The notes below the pieces were generated by a model that was not told the DNA's origin, did not search any database, and was given only the letters and a program-made list of their open reading frames with translations. From NCBI GenBank assembly GCA_036346205.1, contig JARFJB010000534.1:1367501-1431500 (forward strand): DNA of 64,000 nucleotides, written 5' to 3'. Positions 12,041 through 24,500 of the stretch are shown one piece after another. This DNA comes from Vesta saturnalis. Its lineage: Eukaryota; Arthropoda; Insecta; Coleoptera; Lampyridae. Made by a program: the position numbers and the translations under genes. The number at the start of each line of letters is the position of its first letter. The first letter of the stretch is position 1.

Positions 12041-12379
12041 TCATAGCACAGCAGTTGAACGTTACAAAATGAACAAAAGGTAAATAATAACGTGTACAGA
12101 TTTATTGTTCATTAAAGAATATTGTTTGAATAAGGACGAAAAACTATATAAAGACTACATCGTTTATCTAATTCTGTCGTATATAGAAGAATTCTAATAG
12201 CGCAAGATATTTGGGTCTCAATAACTATAAAAGAAAATATTAATCTACAAAGAAGTTTGCGGTTTCGTGATCATGTTGATGTTGACGTTGTTCTAATATT
12301 TCACGCATGTATGCAGTCACAAGCTTAAACATATATATTAAACCTTTTGTTGGAAGATCGGTAGCGCCCTCATAATCGA
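12041..12379. other. Unannotated interval
   Basis: AT-rich sequence between the satellite and the LINE relic. It shows only weak traces of satellite words and no gene. Confidence 0.4.
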
Positions 12380-14230
12380 AAACGCATTCCTCTTCCGCCG
12401 AAGAAGTAATTTCCAATGACCTACTAGATCACATTTCCACCCTACCCAATGCTGTCCTCATAGGAGATTTTAATACCCGACATACACAATTTGGTAATTC
12501 CGTAACAAACAGAAACGGTATCACTATAATCGATCACATTATATGCACCGAATCATTAATACAACGCATGTCAACCGATTGCCACTTAGGTGAAATTCTT
12601 ACATCAGACCACCTGCTTCTCCTCGTCAAAATATCTTTTGGCTCCGTTCCTTCTCCTCCTCCAACTCACATTATCCCTAAAGATTTTCAAAACGCCGATT
12701 GGAATGCATTCCGCGAATACATCACCAAAAACTTCAGGCGTACGATATCCCCACTCCCAACGATGTCGAGAGAGTGGACACAGACCTAACTTCCGTTATC
12801 ACGGAAGCGGTCAAAGCCCCAATCCCCCAGAAATCAATCGATATCTCCCACAAACCTCTCTCACAATATATCGTAACCTTGATCAAAGGGAAGACTGAGT
12901 ATATCGCAAACTCCTCAGATCAAGGGACCCCGCTCTCTAGACCTAATATACTAAACGCCCTAATCGGGCGTGAAGCCAACATATACATCGAAAGGAAATG
13001 GGCCCAGGCTACCTCTAATCTCAATTACAGAGATGGGGAGAAGTTCTGGCATACATTGAATGTACTCACCAAACGCAAAACCAATCCCAAATCCTATTTT
13101 TACTTCACCTAACTATCCCTTGTTCGATGACGATTTTAAAAATTGTCTAGAGCAAGACCTTGAGGATTTAAGAAACTCCGAATTGCCCGAGAAAATCCTG
13201 GACGAAAATGACCCGTTTTCCTGCCTAGTTACTCCCATACAAATCCTCAATTGCCTACGGAAATGCTTTGAGCAGATTCTAGTCCGAAGGCTGAGAGATT
13301 ACCTAGAATCAAATAACCTCTTACCTGACAGCCAGTTCGGTTTTCGACCCAATAGAACCTATCAACACTCGTTACTAAAACTCCTAACCGAAACGTCACA
13401 AGCCTTTAACCACCGCTATTGTAACCTCGCCGTGTTTTTAGACATAAAGCAAGCTTTTGAGAGAGCCAGGCATGTGAGTTTAATTCACAAAATCCAATCC
13501 TTAGATATTCCCCCACGAACCTAACAGATAAGACGGTACGAGTCCGAGTAGGATCAGCCCACTCCCAAAGTTTTACCTCACAAGCAGGCATACCTGCCTT
13601 AGCTCCAATACTGTACCTTATATTTGCACACGATATCCCCAGCGTGACAACTCCCAGAGTATCCTTGGCACAGTTTGCCGACGACACTGCTCTCTGAGCA
13701 GCCAATCGGTCAACCAAAAACGCCTCCAATAGAACTTCCACCGTACTACGGAACTTCTCAAATTGGGCCAACCAATGGAGAATCTCCGTAAACCCGACCA
13801 AAACACAAGCCATCCTATTCCGACACCCCTATTATACCCAACACAAACTGCTCTCACAAAACGACGTAACAAGGGAAAAGATTACAACTTCATGACGACA
13901 TAACTTACCTACGAATTACGAATTACATTTACGGGAATGCTGACCTAAACAAAACTCTGAACAAAATACGGAACCGATTCAACCTCCTAGGTGCCCTTCG
14001 GGCCGCATAGGAGGTTATCAACTCGAAACCTTACAGCACACTTATAAAACATTCGTACGGCCCGTCATAAACTTACGTGCTCGATTTTACGCTACTCTAA
14101 AACCCAGAGACCTAAAATCCACAGCCTCATGTGAACGCCGAGTCCTAAGGAGAATACACCCATTACACTACACCCAACGAAATCACGATGAAATACAAAT
14201 GTAAGCACCCTCCAGCTATCTACACCCAGA
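12380..14230 (+). pseudogene. Jockey-like LINE ORF2 (endonuclease-RT), internally deleted
   Basis: Endonuclease C-terminal half first: AVLIGDFNTRHTQFG near 12,453 and TSDHLLLLVK near 12,603. A linker follows, then the reverse transcriptase. At about 13,262 the text jumps from LNCLRK to CFEQILVRRL, so the first RT motifs (roughly 60-70 residues in relatives) are missing. Then come SQFGFRPNRT, FLDIKQAFERA (motif A Asp present), QAGIPALAPILY and QFADDTAL (FADD at 13,674-13,685), followed at once by a TGA. C-terminal thumb remnants continue in mixed frames to about 14,200. ORF2 would nick target DNA and copy the LINE RNA. The clade matches the nearby gag relics, though whether they belonged to one element is inference. 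Confidence 0.8.
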
Positions 14231-14459
14231 ACATCTAAAACCTCTCACAAGAATTCATTATTATATTATTAATATTTTTTTGCAACCACTTAACGCCACG
14301 CACTACATTGTATGCACAAATACAATATACTATACAATTCAACGCCACTAACACGTAAGAGACGCAGGACTGAAGAGGAAGCAGTCCGCAGGAATAAGAA
14401 TAAGAATAAGCAATACTAACAAAAAAAAAAGATAAGTAACTGTCATTACTCTTCACAAC

Positions 14460-14930
14460 TGCCAAATATGCCCTAGGTTGTGCCGTGCAAATTAAATTCC
14501 CCGCTTTATTACAACTTTACAGCTTTAAATTTAAGTGTAAATTAATCTTTCACTATGTTATAATTAGCCTTCAATTATGTCCCATTTTGCTCCGTTGAAA
14601 TTAAATTTGGGATTCTTATAGAAAACCATTTACTGCAAAGATGTAACTTTACTTACGTAAATTTATGCATAAAATATTCCTTACTTGCAGGATAATTATC
14701 TCCTCTATCTTTCAGCCCTAAAATTAGGTTTAACACATTTACAGGAGACAAGCTAATGCAAATTCCATAGCTACCTTAGAATATTTATTTCTCGCCCCTA
14801 CAGAGAACATGTTATCGCAAAAACCTTAGCAACACAATTTTACAGTGGCAAATTTAGTACAAATGAATCTTTTCATGATAACTAATTAAGCTATACATAT
14901 GCCCCATTTTATGCCACTGAAATTAAACTG
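14460..14930 (+). repeat. Satellite block, plus orientation (continuation)
   Basis: Units of the 9.25-12.0 kb family resume after the Jockey relic, for example ATTTTGCTCCGTTGAAATTA near 14,585 and TTTACTTACGTAAATTTATG near 14,650. This is compatible with the LINE having landed in a longer array. Confidence 0.65.
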
Positions 14931-14931
14931 A

Positions 14932-15062
14932 TAATATATATATATATATATACTATATAACTATATATATATATATATATATACAAATAGAGTTATTTTA
15001 AAGATATTTTTGACAAATACCATACTAAAACAGAATTTTTGTTGGTTTAATCTTTATAAAAG

Positions 15063-15134
<72 letters not shown>
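14932..15134. repeat. Two (TA)n tracts with a non-repetitive spacer
   Basis: TA tracts at about 14,934-14,990 and 15,063-15,134. The spacer ends GGTTTAATCTTTATAAAAG directly before the second tract. The complement of that flank occurs after the TA tract at 17.1 kb. Confidence 0.9.
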
Positions 15135-15137
<3 letters not shown>

Positions 15138-15769
15138 GAATGTACGCATGTTTGTCTTTTATGCATTACTACACCATCCGATCGTCATGAAACTTTGTGA
15201 AGTTGTCAAGTATACTCTCGTGAAGGTTTTTTAAATATCCACCCACCAGGGCCGTCATAACATTTGGCGCAGCAACTCGCACCGGATACGGCTAATTGTT
15301 GAATAACATCGGTAATACTTGAGGTATATAGAGAGGTTGAAGGTGCACCGTAAGAATTATACAAACTTTCGTTTTCTTTCAATACCTTTCATAATCACCA
15401 AAACTATATCAAGTATTGGCTTGAATCACGAGATATGAAGAAGCAGTTAACAAAATTGTATGTAAGAAATATGTTTTAAAAAAGGACGTAGAAAAATGAG
15501 GTAATTTCTGCTGATTGTGATACCATCATACTTCTTTCGGATTATTTGTAAGTGTCCTTAAGATGTAATTGTGAGGAACTATTTCGGTCACACGGTCACC
15601 CGTTCAAACTTAAGTTAAAACATGCATTGCTGCCTTTTACTGAAGGTCTATCACTATGCAACAGTTTAAAGTACGAAGCGTGTTAAGCAGTATCGCCTGT
15701 TGCTAGCGGGATGACATTAGATGTAGATATTAAGTAATTCGTCATTTTCGAGAAGAATAATTTAAGAAC
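15135..15769. other. Unclassified repeat-like sequence after TA tract
   Basis: The sequence after the microsatellite (ACCATCCGATCGTCATGAAA, then CATTTGGCGCAGCAACTCGC) has the feel of arthropod transposon ends that adjoin TA tracts, but I cannot assign a family. No gene is supported. Confidence 0.3.
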
Positions 15770-16130
15770 TAAATATGCGCCGTTTTGCGCGGTTGGAATT
15801 AAATTTGCGCCAAAATAGGAAATTTTTGTACAACTTAAGTTTTTGCGATACGCTTTTGGAATTGAATTTTGCGCTGTTACCGAAAACACGTTATTAACAA
15901 AAAATTGATGTGGCTAACTTTACGACAAATTAAATTTTTCTTGTGCGATGATTAAGCACCTTTATACGTTTGTTAAATTTGGTATTCGGCCATGCCTAGA
16001 AAAACGTTATTGAACATACTCTCTCAGCATAGCTAACTCAACAAATTCGCAAAATTCTGTAAAGTAATGTTTTTTAGAGTTACTAAGCGCCAAATGTTTT
16101 GAGCTACCAAAACATAATCATGTGAACACC
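15770..16130 (+). repeat. Satellite block, plus orientation
   Basis: Degenerate units of the same family, with words such as GCGCGGTTGGAATTAAATTT near 15,789 and GATGTGGCTAACTTTACG near 15,907. The block is interrupted and short. Confidence 0.6.
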
Positions 16131-16384
16131 CACAATTTTCTATACAACGAAATAAATTATTTTTTAGAACTATTATTCGTTAGTTCCTCCGTTCTTAACC
16201 ATGTCATCTTCTATAACGGGAAATAACAGGTCTTTAAAATATTTATTAGATTTATATTATGAAAGTGTACTTAGCAGAATTTATCTGTTTCAACGCTAAA
16301 CTTCGAAATGTAAAGCAATTTTAAGATTCATTAAAATAAATTGCACACAATAATAGCTGCGTAAGACTATAAATGTTTACTGGC

Positions 16385-16985
16385 ACATTCAGTATTTAGG
16401 CGCAAAATTTAATATCTATGCAATCTACCATACCATTCTTGGTTGACACGGAATCCATACAGAGCGTAAATGGTTCCTAATTACCGCAAGAAATGCTTGT
16501 ACGTCCAATTACCTGCGTTAAGAAGTTTCTTGTGACAAACTGTTTCTTTCACCAGCGCTATATCTAATTTTAACGATGGAAAACAGCGCATAATTGATGC
16601 CTAGTTATATCACAAGAACAGATTAATTTATGCATAAATTCACGACTGTGGAATTATTAAACAAAAAAAAGCCATTCATAACAGTGTCAATGACATTTTT
16701 GAATTAACTTACTCATACAAGTGTGCCGATTTTAATTTCAAGTGCCCTAAATGGTCCATCACACGTTTATGAAATAAAACTTTCTTAACGGTGTCATAAT
16801 TGACGCCTAATTAACCCTCAAGGCAAAATTATTTTTTATAAAGGTGCTAAGTATACTTCAACGACGCAAACCATTTGCCCAATTATCTCGTAACACGGTT
16901 GTGAAGTTAATTAATAGTTGGTGCCCAATTACGCGAAAGAAAATATTTACATACGGATTAGTTGATGCAGTATAGTTAGCTTTGT
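16385..16985 (-). repeat. Satellite block, minus orientation
   Basis: The same family inverted, with GGCGCAAAATTTAATAT near 16,400, AATTGATGCCTAGTTAT near 16,592, TTCACGACTGTGGAATTATT near 16,640 and AATTGACGCCTAATTA near 16,798. The orientation switch relative to the preceding block happens between about 16,130 and 16,385. Confidence 0.6.
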
Positions 16986-17014
16986 CAAAAATATCTTTAA
17001 AATAACTTATTTGC

Positions 17015-17123
<109 letters not shown>

Positions 17124-17139
17124 TTATAAAGATTAAACC

Positions 17140-17940
17140 AGAGCATCAGTAAATTGGTAGCTGCAACCTCAGGACCCTATCATCGAAAGGTAAAACCCTT
17201 GAAATAAAGAAGATCCCAAAGAATCCTACCTACCTGGGACATTATACGTTGTTAGTGTTGAAAAAGTAGAACACCAGCACTAGACTAGAGGGGATATTTG
17301 TGGCAAACCTGGCTTATTAAAGTTTTTTACCGTAGGTTGTACCAACTTATAGCTCTTTGAAATTATTTCCGAAATAACGTTTGTAATCACGCAGGAAATT
17401 AAATACGTAGTAAAGAACTTACTGAAGAACTACCTTTCTAGCAATTCTATGTTATGATCTCGAAGAGGTAGTTAGATAGAAGGGGTATACTCAATCATGC
17501 ACTTTATGGATTAAGTGATGCTCCAGACGTTCACATTCATCACGTTTAAACATTTCACTACGTAAATCAGGCTTTTCACTTTATCATGCAATACAACTTA
17601 TTTTTAGAAAAAAACATTTTATCGTATACAGATAAGCTGTAAATTAAAACTGTAATAAGAAGCAACACTCGCATAGAATTGACAAACACTAGCGTGTACC
17701 CACAATCACTACTAAGGTTAATGTTATATATGCGCGTTTACCTAATTGTCTCTTTCACTAGGACTACGTAATACTTTTACTTTATTACCTGGAGGTTACT
17801 GATGGAAGAGAACTCCCAATAATCACTTTTCTCAAACATTCTGTTTAATCGTCTACTCGACATTCTGTATTTTAGTACAATACAATAAATTACTAAGGTT
17901 ATTTTATTTTAGCAAAGACTACCACATTTACTCGATACTT
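17140..17940. other. Unannotated AT-rich interval
   Basis: No coding region or tandem repeat recognised. Confidence 0.4.
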
Positions 17941-18059
17941 TGTGTTACAGTTGTTGGAAAATTACACATTCATTATTAGACAAAGTTACTCGGAACATAG
18001 GCCTCCTATCTGGAAAAATTACAATAAACAAATAGAAGTATACTGCAACTTAGTCAAAA

Positions 18060-19350
18060 CAACTCAGAAGCTAAGGTCATTCAACAAAATACATAAATGC
18101 ACTCCTGGAAATACCAAAACAGACCAAACAGGCAAGAAGACAAACCAGAGAAACCCAATCATTCAGAAAAAACTAGTAGCAAATCAAAGAAATAGCGAAC
18201 ATTTAAATCAACCCAGACATACAACCCTATAAACAATGGCCTACAAGTTACTCAACAAATATGCAAAAAATTCAGAAAAACTCAATCTCATAAACTCCCC
18301 ATACATATAAAAACGAAACCAAAAAATCTAGCGATCAAGTAAACATGAAAATCCACCAACATGCAACCAATGAGTCTAAATGTAAGAACACACAAACACA
18401 ACTATTCAAAACAAAAAAAAACATCGAGCGAACACACCAAACAAGCAAGAAAAAATGCGGAAAAATTAGTGACCAAGTACATTCACGAACGAATAAATAC
18501 AGCAAGCAAATTATCTAGCAAATCAGTAAACACCAGGACAACAACAACCTGCAGCGAGACAAATAGAGAAACTAGCTATCAAGTTTTCTCCAATGCACAA
18601 AACAACGAAACTAGCCAACAAACACCCAAATACGAAAAACGTACGCGAAATAAGCGAGAAAACCTACTAAAGAAACTAAATTATGTAGAAAACCAGTAGC
18701 CTTCCTCAAATAAACGGATGTACGCAAAAAAAAAACTAGTAAACAAGCAAATACCCAAACACAAAAATAGCCGCAAACATACGAACTGGTAAGAAAAGAA
18801 ATTAGAGGTCAGTAAACGGCAGGAACACATAAATAAAAACTCAAAACTCCAAAACATGCACGAAACAAGCAAGAAAACAAACCAACCTAACCAAAGCATG
18901 CAAAAACCAACAAACACGAACCAAAACACTATAAAAATAATTAATACCCAAACAAGAAAACTCCCAATCACGTAAAATTCAAAACATAGAAAGTATCAAA
19001 CAAGTAATTTAACAAATACATCATCGTACCCGTACAAAAGGAAGCAAGCAGTAAAATATAGCAAAGCAGAAAAATATGAAAACTAGCACATGCAAAAATA
19101 ACTAGCAACTAGATAAACGCAAACATATAAACAAGGAAATAACTTACTAACAAACAACCTCAAGCACGCATAAAACAAGCAAGTATACCAAGGAAACAAG
19201 AACATGTAGAAAAAGTAGTAGCCGTCAAACACACACGCAAACAAGTAAACAAAACGAATAAATCCCCAAGTACGAAGAGAGCAATTGGAAACCACGTAAA
19301 CGCTCAATCATAATACTTCTAAACCTGCAAACCAGCCAACAAGAATTTAG
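18060..19350. repeat. A/C-rich degenerate minisatellite
   Basis: Low-complexity A/C-rich sequence with recurring words such as AACTAGCAA, ACAAGCAAG and CAAATACCCAAACAC. Anchor-like ACTAG words near 18,466, 18,522, 18,571 and 18,612 are about 41-56 bases apart. Open frames here reflect base composition, not genes. Confidence 0.6.
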
Positions 19351-19367
19351 ACGTGTGGGGGCATGCA

Positions 19368-20085
<718 letters not shown>

Positions 20086-20099
20086 AGGTGTTCTTATTT

Positions 20100-21410
20100 T
20101 CATGATAAATTAAGTTTGTTTAGTTTGTATAATTTGCTTTAGGATCTTTGGTATGATTTCTTGCTTGTTTTGTGCAAGTAGGGTATGACGCTCGCTTACT
20201 TGGTTGCCAGTTTTAGTGATTTTCTTGCGTTCTCTTGCTTGCTTTGGTTACTTTATTGGCTAGTTTCATTGTATTACGGTTTGCGATTTTTGCATATTTA
20301 CTTGTTTTGCGTTTGTATGTTATGTTTTTCTGCTTGATTTCTAGTTCCCTTGTTCGCGTGTGCACGTTGTAGGTTGATGACTTTGGGTGTTCTTAGGGTT
20401 CCGTTTGTATGTTTTTACATTTGCTTCTTTGTTTATATGTTTGTGGGTTACATGTTATGTGTTTAGATGTTTACTTATTAGTTAATATCTTTATTTAGTG
20501 GTGTTTGGGTGTTTGTTAACTAGCTCCTATGGTTGTTCAAGGCTGTTTTTTTGCCAAGATTCTTTGTTTTCAGTTCTGGGTTTGTATCAGTGAAAACTTG
20601 AATAACTTGTTTATTTGTTTCTATGTTGCCAACTTACATGTTTTGTGTATATTTCCTTGTTATTTTTCTTGTCTGCATTTACCTAGACGTTGCCAACGTG
20701 TCCTTGTTCCCTACTACTTTTTTTATGTTTTACTTACTGTGGTATGATTTCTGCTTGTTTCGTGCATGTGTACATTTGTCAAGTAGCTTATTTTTTGTTT
20801 TTGGGTGTTTCTTTATTTGAGGGCTTGCTTGTTTGAGCCTCCTACTAATGTCTAGTTTCTTTGTTTTCCTTTTTGTATGTATGCAGATGTTTTGTATTTT
20901 TGCGTATACGTGTTTGCTAGTTTTTTTATCTGCGTAAACCTGATTGTTTTCACATGTGCGTGCAGTATATTTTTTCGCTTGTTTCTTGCAAGTTGTGTGT
21001 GAAACCTTATCGCTAGGTTTTCGGCTTCAGGGTTGTTTGCATCTTGTTTGTGTGTTTCGTAGACTGCAGGATCATACAATTTAGTGTATGGGAGCAACAA
21101 ATTGCTAGCCCCTTTGCTTACGTATTTTCAGGTTAGATGTGCGTGAGTACTAGTTCGCTAGCTACGTTTACGTGGTCGTTTACTTGTAGCGGTATGTATC
21201 TGTTAGCAACTAATGTTTTTGCAGGTTCTAGTTAGTTAGGTATATTTCCTTGCTTTTCTTTGTGCGTCTTTTGACTAGTTTCTTTATTTTAAGAGACACG
21301 TTTCTGTGTTTACGTGAGCGAGTATTTACTAGTGTGCTTTCTTTGCACTTGTTTGTATGCAGTTGCGGATAGGTCCATCGGGATAAAGAATTTTCTATTG
21401 TGCGATAGGT
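20100..21410. repeat. T/G-rich degenerate minisatellite (complement-like of 18.1-19.3 kb)
   Basis: T/G-rich low-complexity sequence with words such as TTGCTTGTTT, TTTGTATGTTT, CTAGTTTC and TTTACTTGTTT. These are the complements of words in the A/C-rich block on the other side of the TG microsatellite. No exact long arm is visible; the relation is compositional and at word level. Confidence 0.5.
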
Positions 21411-21565
21411 AATCACGCAAACGGCGCCCTCCTCTTCAAACCGTTTATTAGAAAGGCACTGGAGTTATTAGTTTCGCTATAGCACTAAAGATTCTACTTT
21501 TAAAGTACTTATAATCCAGATAAGGTCAAATTTCTTGGAATACATGTGGATCAAGCTCCTTCATT

Positions 21566-24500
21566 TGTGTAGGATGTGTATGTGTATGATGTATGTGTTG
21601 TATGTTGTGTGTGTATGTGTATGTGTATGTAGTGTTGTATGTGTGTTTGTAGTGTAGTGTATGTATGTGTATGTGTGTGTATGTGTGTGATGTGTATGTG
21701 TAGTGTGTGTGTTGTGTATGTGTTGTGTATGTGTGATGTGTGTGTATGTGTTATGTGTAATTGTGATGTGTATGTGTATGTGTGTTTGTATGTGAGTGTG
21801 TTGTGGTGATACGTGTACGTGTACGTGTACGTGTCGTGTACGTGTACGTGTACGTGTGCGTGTACGTGTCGTGTGCGTAGTCGTTGACGTGTAAACGTGT
21901 ACGTGTACGTGTACGTGTGACGTGTACGTGTGCGTGTCGTTGCGTGTCGTGTACGTGTCGTGTACGTGTACGTAGTGGCGTGTACTGTGTACGTGTGTAT
22001 GTGTACGTGTACGTGTACGTGTACGATGTGCGTGTGCGTGTTGCATGTGTACGTGTCGTGTACGTGTGCGTGTACGTGATGTGTGTGATGTGTTGTGTTG
22101 TCGTGTTGCTGTGTATGTAGTGTATGTGTTAGTGATGTGTTGTGTAGTGCGTGTGTATGTGATGTCGTGTACGTATGTGTGTGTGCTTGGTGGTGACGTG
22201 TCGTGTTAGTGTCGTTATGTAGTAGATGTACTGTATACGTGTACGTGTACGTGTACGTGTATACGTGTGCGTGTACGTGTGCAGTGTACGTGTCGTGTAC
22301 GGTCGTACGTGTGCGTGTACGTGTGCTGTAGTACGTGTCGTGTACGTGTGCGTCGTGACGTGTGCGGTACGTGACGTGTCGTGACGTTACGTGCGGTACG
22401 TGTGCGTGTCGTGTACGTGTACGTGTGCGTGTACGTGTCGTGCTGACGTGTACGTGTGCGTGTGTCGTGTACGTGTACGTGTACGTGTACGTGTTACGTG
22501 TACGTCGTGCGTGTACGTGTGACGTGTCGTGTACGTGTACGTGTACGTGTACGTGTACGTGTACGTGTGACGTGTGCGTGTGCGTGTACGTGTACGTGTG
22601 CGTGTGACGTGTGCGTGTACGTGTCGTGTTGGTAAGGGTACGTGTGATGTACGTGTCGTGTGTTGCGAGTTAACTGACGTCGTCGTGTACGATGTCGTGT
22701 CGTGTCGTTACGTAGTACCAATTTGTGTCGTTACATGATCGTGTATGTCGTAGTGCGTTAGGTACGTAGTCATTGTCGTAGTCGGTTCTAGTGTCGTGTA
22801 CGTTGCGTAAGTCGATAGTACGTGACGTGTACGATTAGTGCGTCGTGTAGTGTTTGTGTAACGTGTACTGTGAGTCAGTAACGTGTCGATGTCGTACCGA
22901 ACAATAGTGTCGTGTAATCTGTACGTTACGTGTCGTAGTCGAGCATGTAGTGTCGTGTCGATTGAATAGTGTATCGATGTATGTACGGTGTGATCGTCGA
23001 TTGTAGCTTGTGTAGGCGTGTAGTGTGCGTCTGTGCTGTGTCTGTCACGTAAATACTGTACGTGTACGTGACGTGTCGTGCCCCGTGTCAGTCGTACGTG
23101 ATGTGTCGTATCGATGTCGTACAATGTACGTGACGTGTACGTCGTCACGTGTACGTGTGCGTGTACGTGTACGTGTACGTTCAGTGTACGTGTCGACGTG
23201 TGCGTGTACGTGTCGTCGTGATTACGTGTGCGATGTGCGTGTGCGTGTGCGTGTACGTGTACGTGTGCTGTACGTGTACTGTGTGTCGTGTGCGTGTACG
23301 TGTGCGTGTACGTGTCGTGTACGTGTGCGTGTGCGTGTGCGTGTCGTGTACGTGTACGTGTCGTGTCGTGTACGTGTCGTGTGCGTGTCGTGTCGTGTGC
23401 GTGTACGTGTGGTAGTGTACGTGTGCGTGTCGTGTACGTGTGCGTGTCGGTGTGTGTGCGTGTGCGTGTACGTGTCGTGTACGTGTCGTGTGCGTGTGTG
23501 CGTGTACGTGTGCGTGTGCGTGTACGTGTACGTGTACGTGTGCGTGTACGTGTACGTGTCGTGTGCGTGTACGTGTGCGTGTGCGTATACGTGTGCGTGT
23601 ACGTGTGCGTGTACGTGTGCGTGTACGTGTACGTGTGCGTGTACGTGTACGTGTACGTGTGCGTGTGCGTGTGTGACGTGTACGTGTGACGTGTACGTGT
23701 ACGTGTAGCGTGTGCGTAGTGACGTGTGTCGTGTAGCGTGTACGTGTACGTGTACGTTCGTGTACGTGTCGTGTACGTGTACGTGTACGTGTACGTGTAC
23801 GTGTGCGTGTACGTGTGCGTGTACGTGTCGTGTCGTGTGCGTGTGCGTGTACGTGTCGTGACGTGTGTACGTGTGCGTAGTGACGTGTGCGTGTATGTAC
23901 GTGTCGTGTACGTGTCGTGTGCGTGTACGTGTGACGTGTCGTTGTGTGTACGTGTACGTTCGTGTCGTGTACGTGTCGTGTACGTGTACGTGTGCGTGTA
24001 CGTGCGTGTCGTGACGTGTACGTGTGCGTGTACGTGTACGTGTACGTGTAGCGTGTACGTGTGCGTGTCGTGTCGTGTACGTGACGTGTGTACGTGTACG
24101 TGTACGTGTACGTGTACGTGTGCGTACGTCGTGTACGTGTGTACGTGTACGTGTCGTCGTGTCGTGTCGTGTACGTGTGCGTGTTACGTGTTGTGTGCGT
24201 GTACGTGTACGTGTGCGTGTACGTGTGCGTGTACGTGTACGTGTACGTGTGCGTGTACGTGTACGTGTACGTGTGTACGTGTCGTGTCGTGTACGTGTGC
24301 GTGTGCGTGTGCGTGTACGTGTGCGTGTACGTGTACGTGTACGTGTGCGTGTACGTGTCGTGTACGTGTGCGTGTACGTGACGTGTACGTGTACGTGTAC
24401 GTGTACGTGTACGTGTGCGGTGACGTGTGCGTGTACGTGTACGTGTAGCGTGTGCGTGTACGTGTACGTGTGACGTGTGCGTGTCGTGTCGTGTCGTGTA

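Noticed and set aside
23025..24473. Arg/Val/Cys/Tyr repeat ORFs in the hexamer array
   Set aside because: Simple consequence of TACGTG/TGCGTG units; overlapping frames are equally open.
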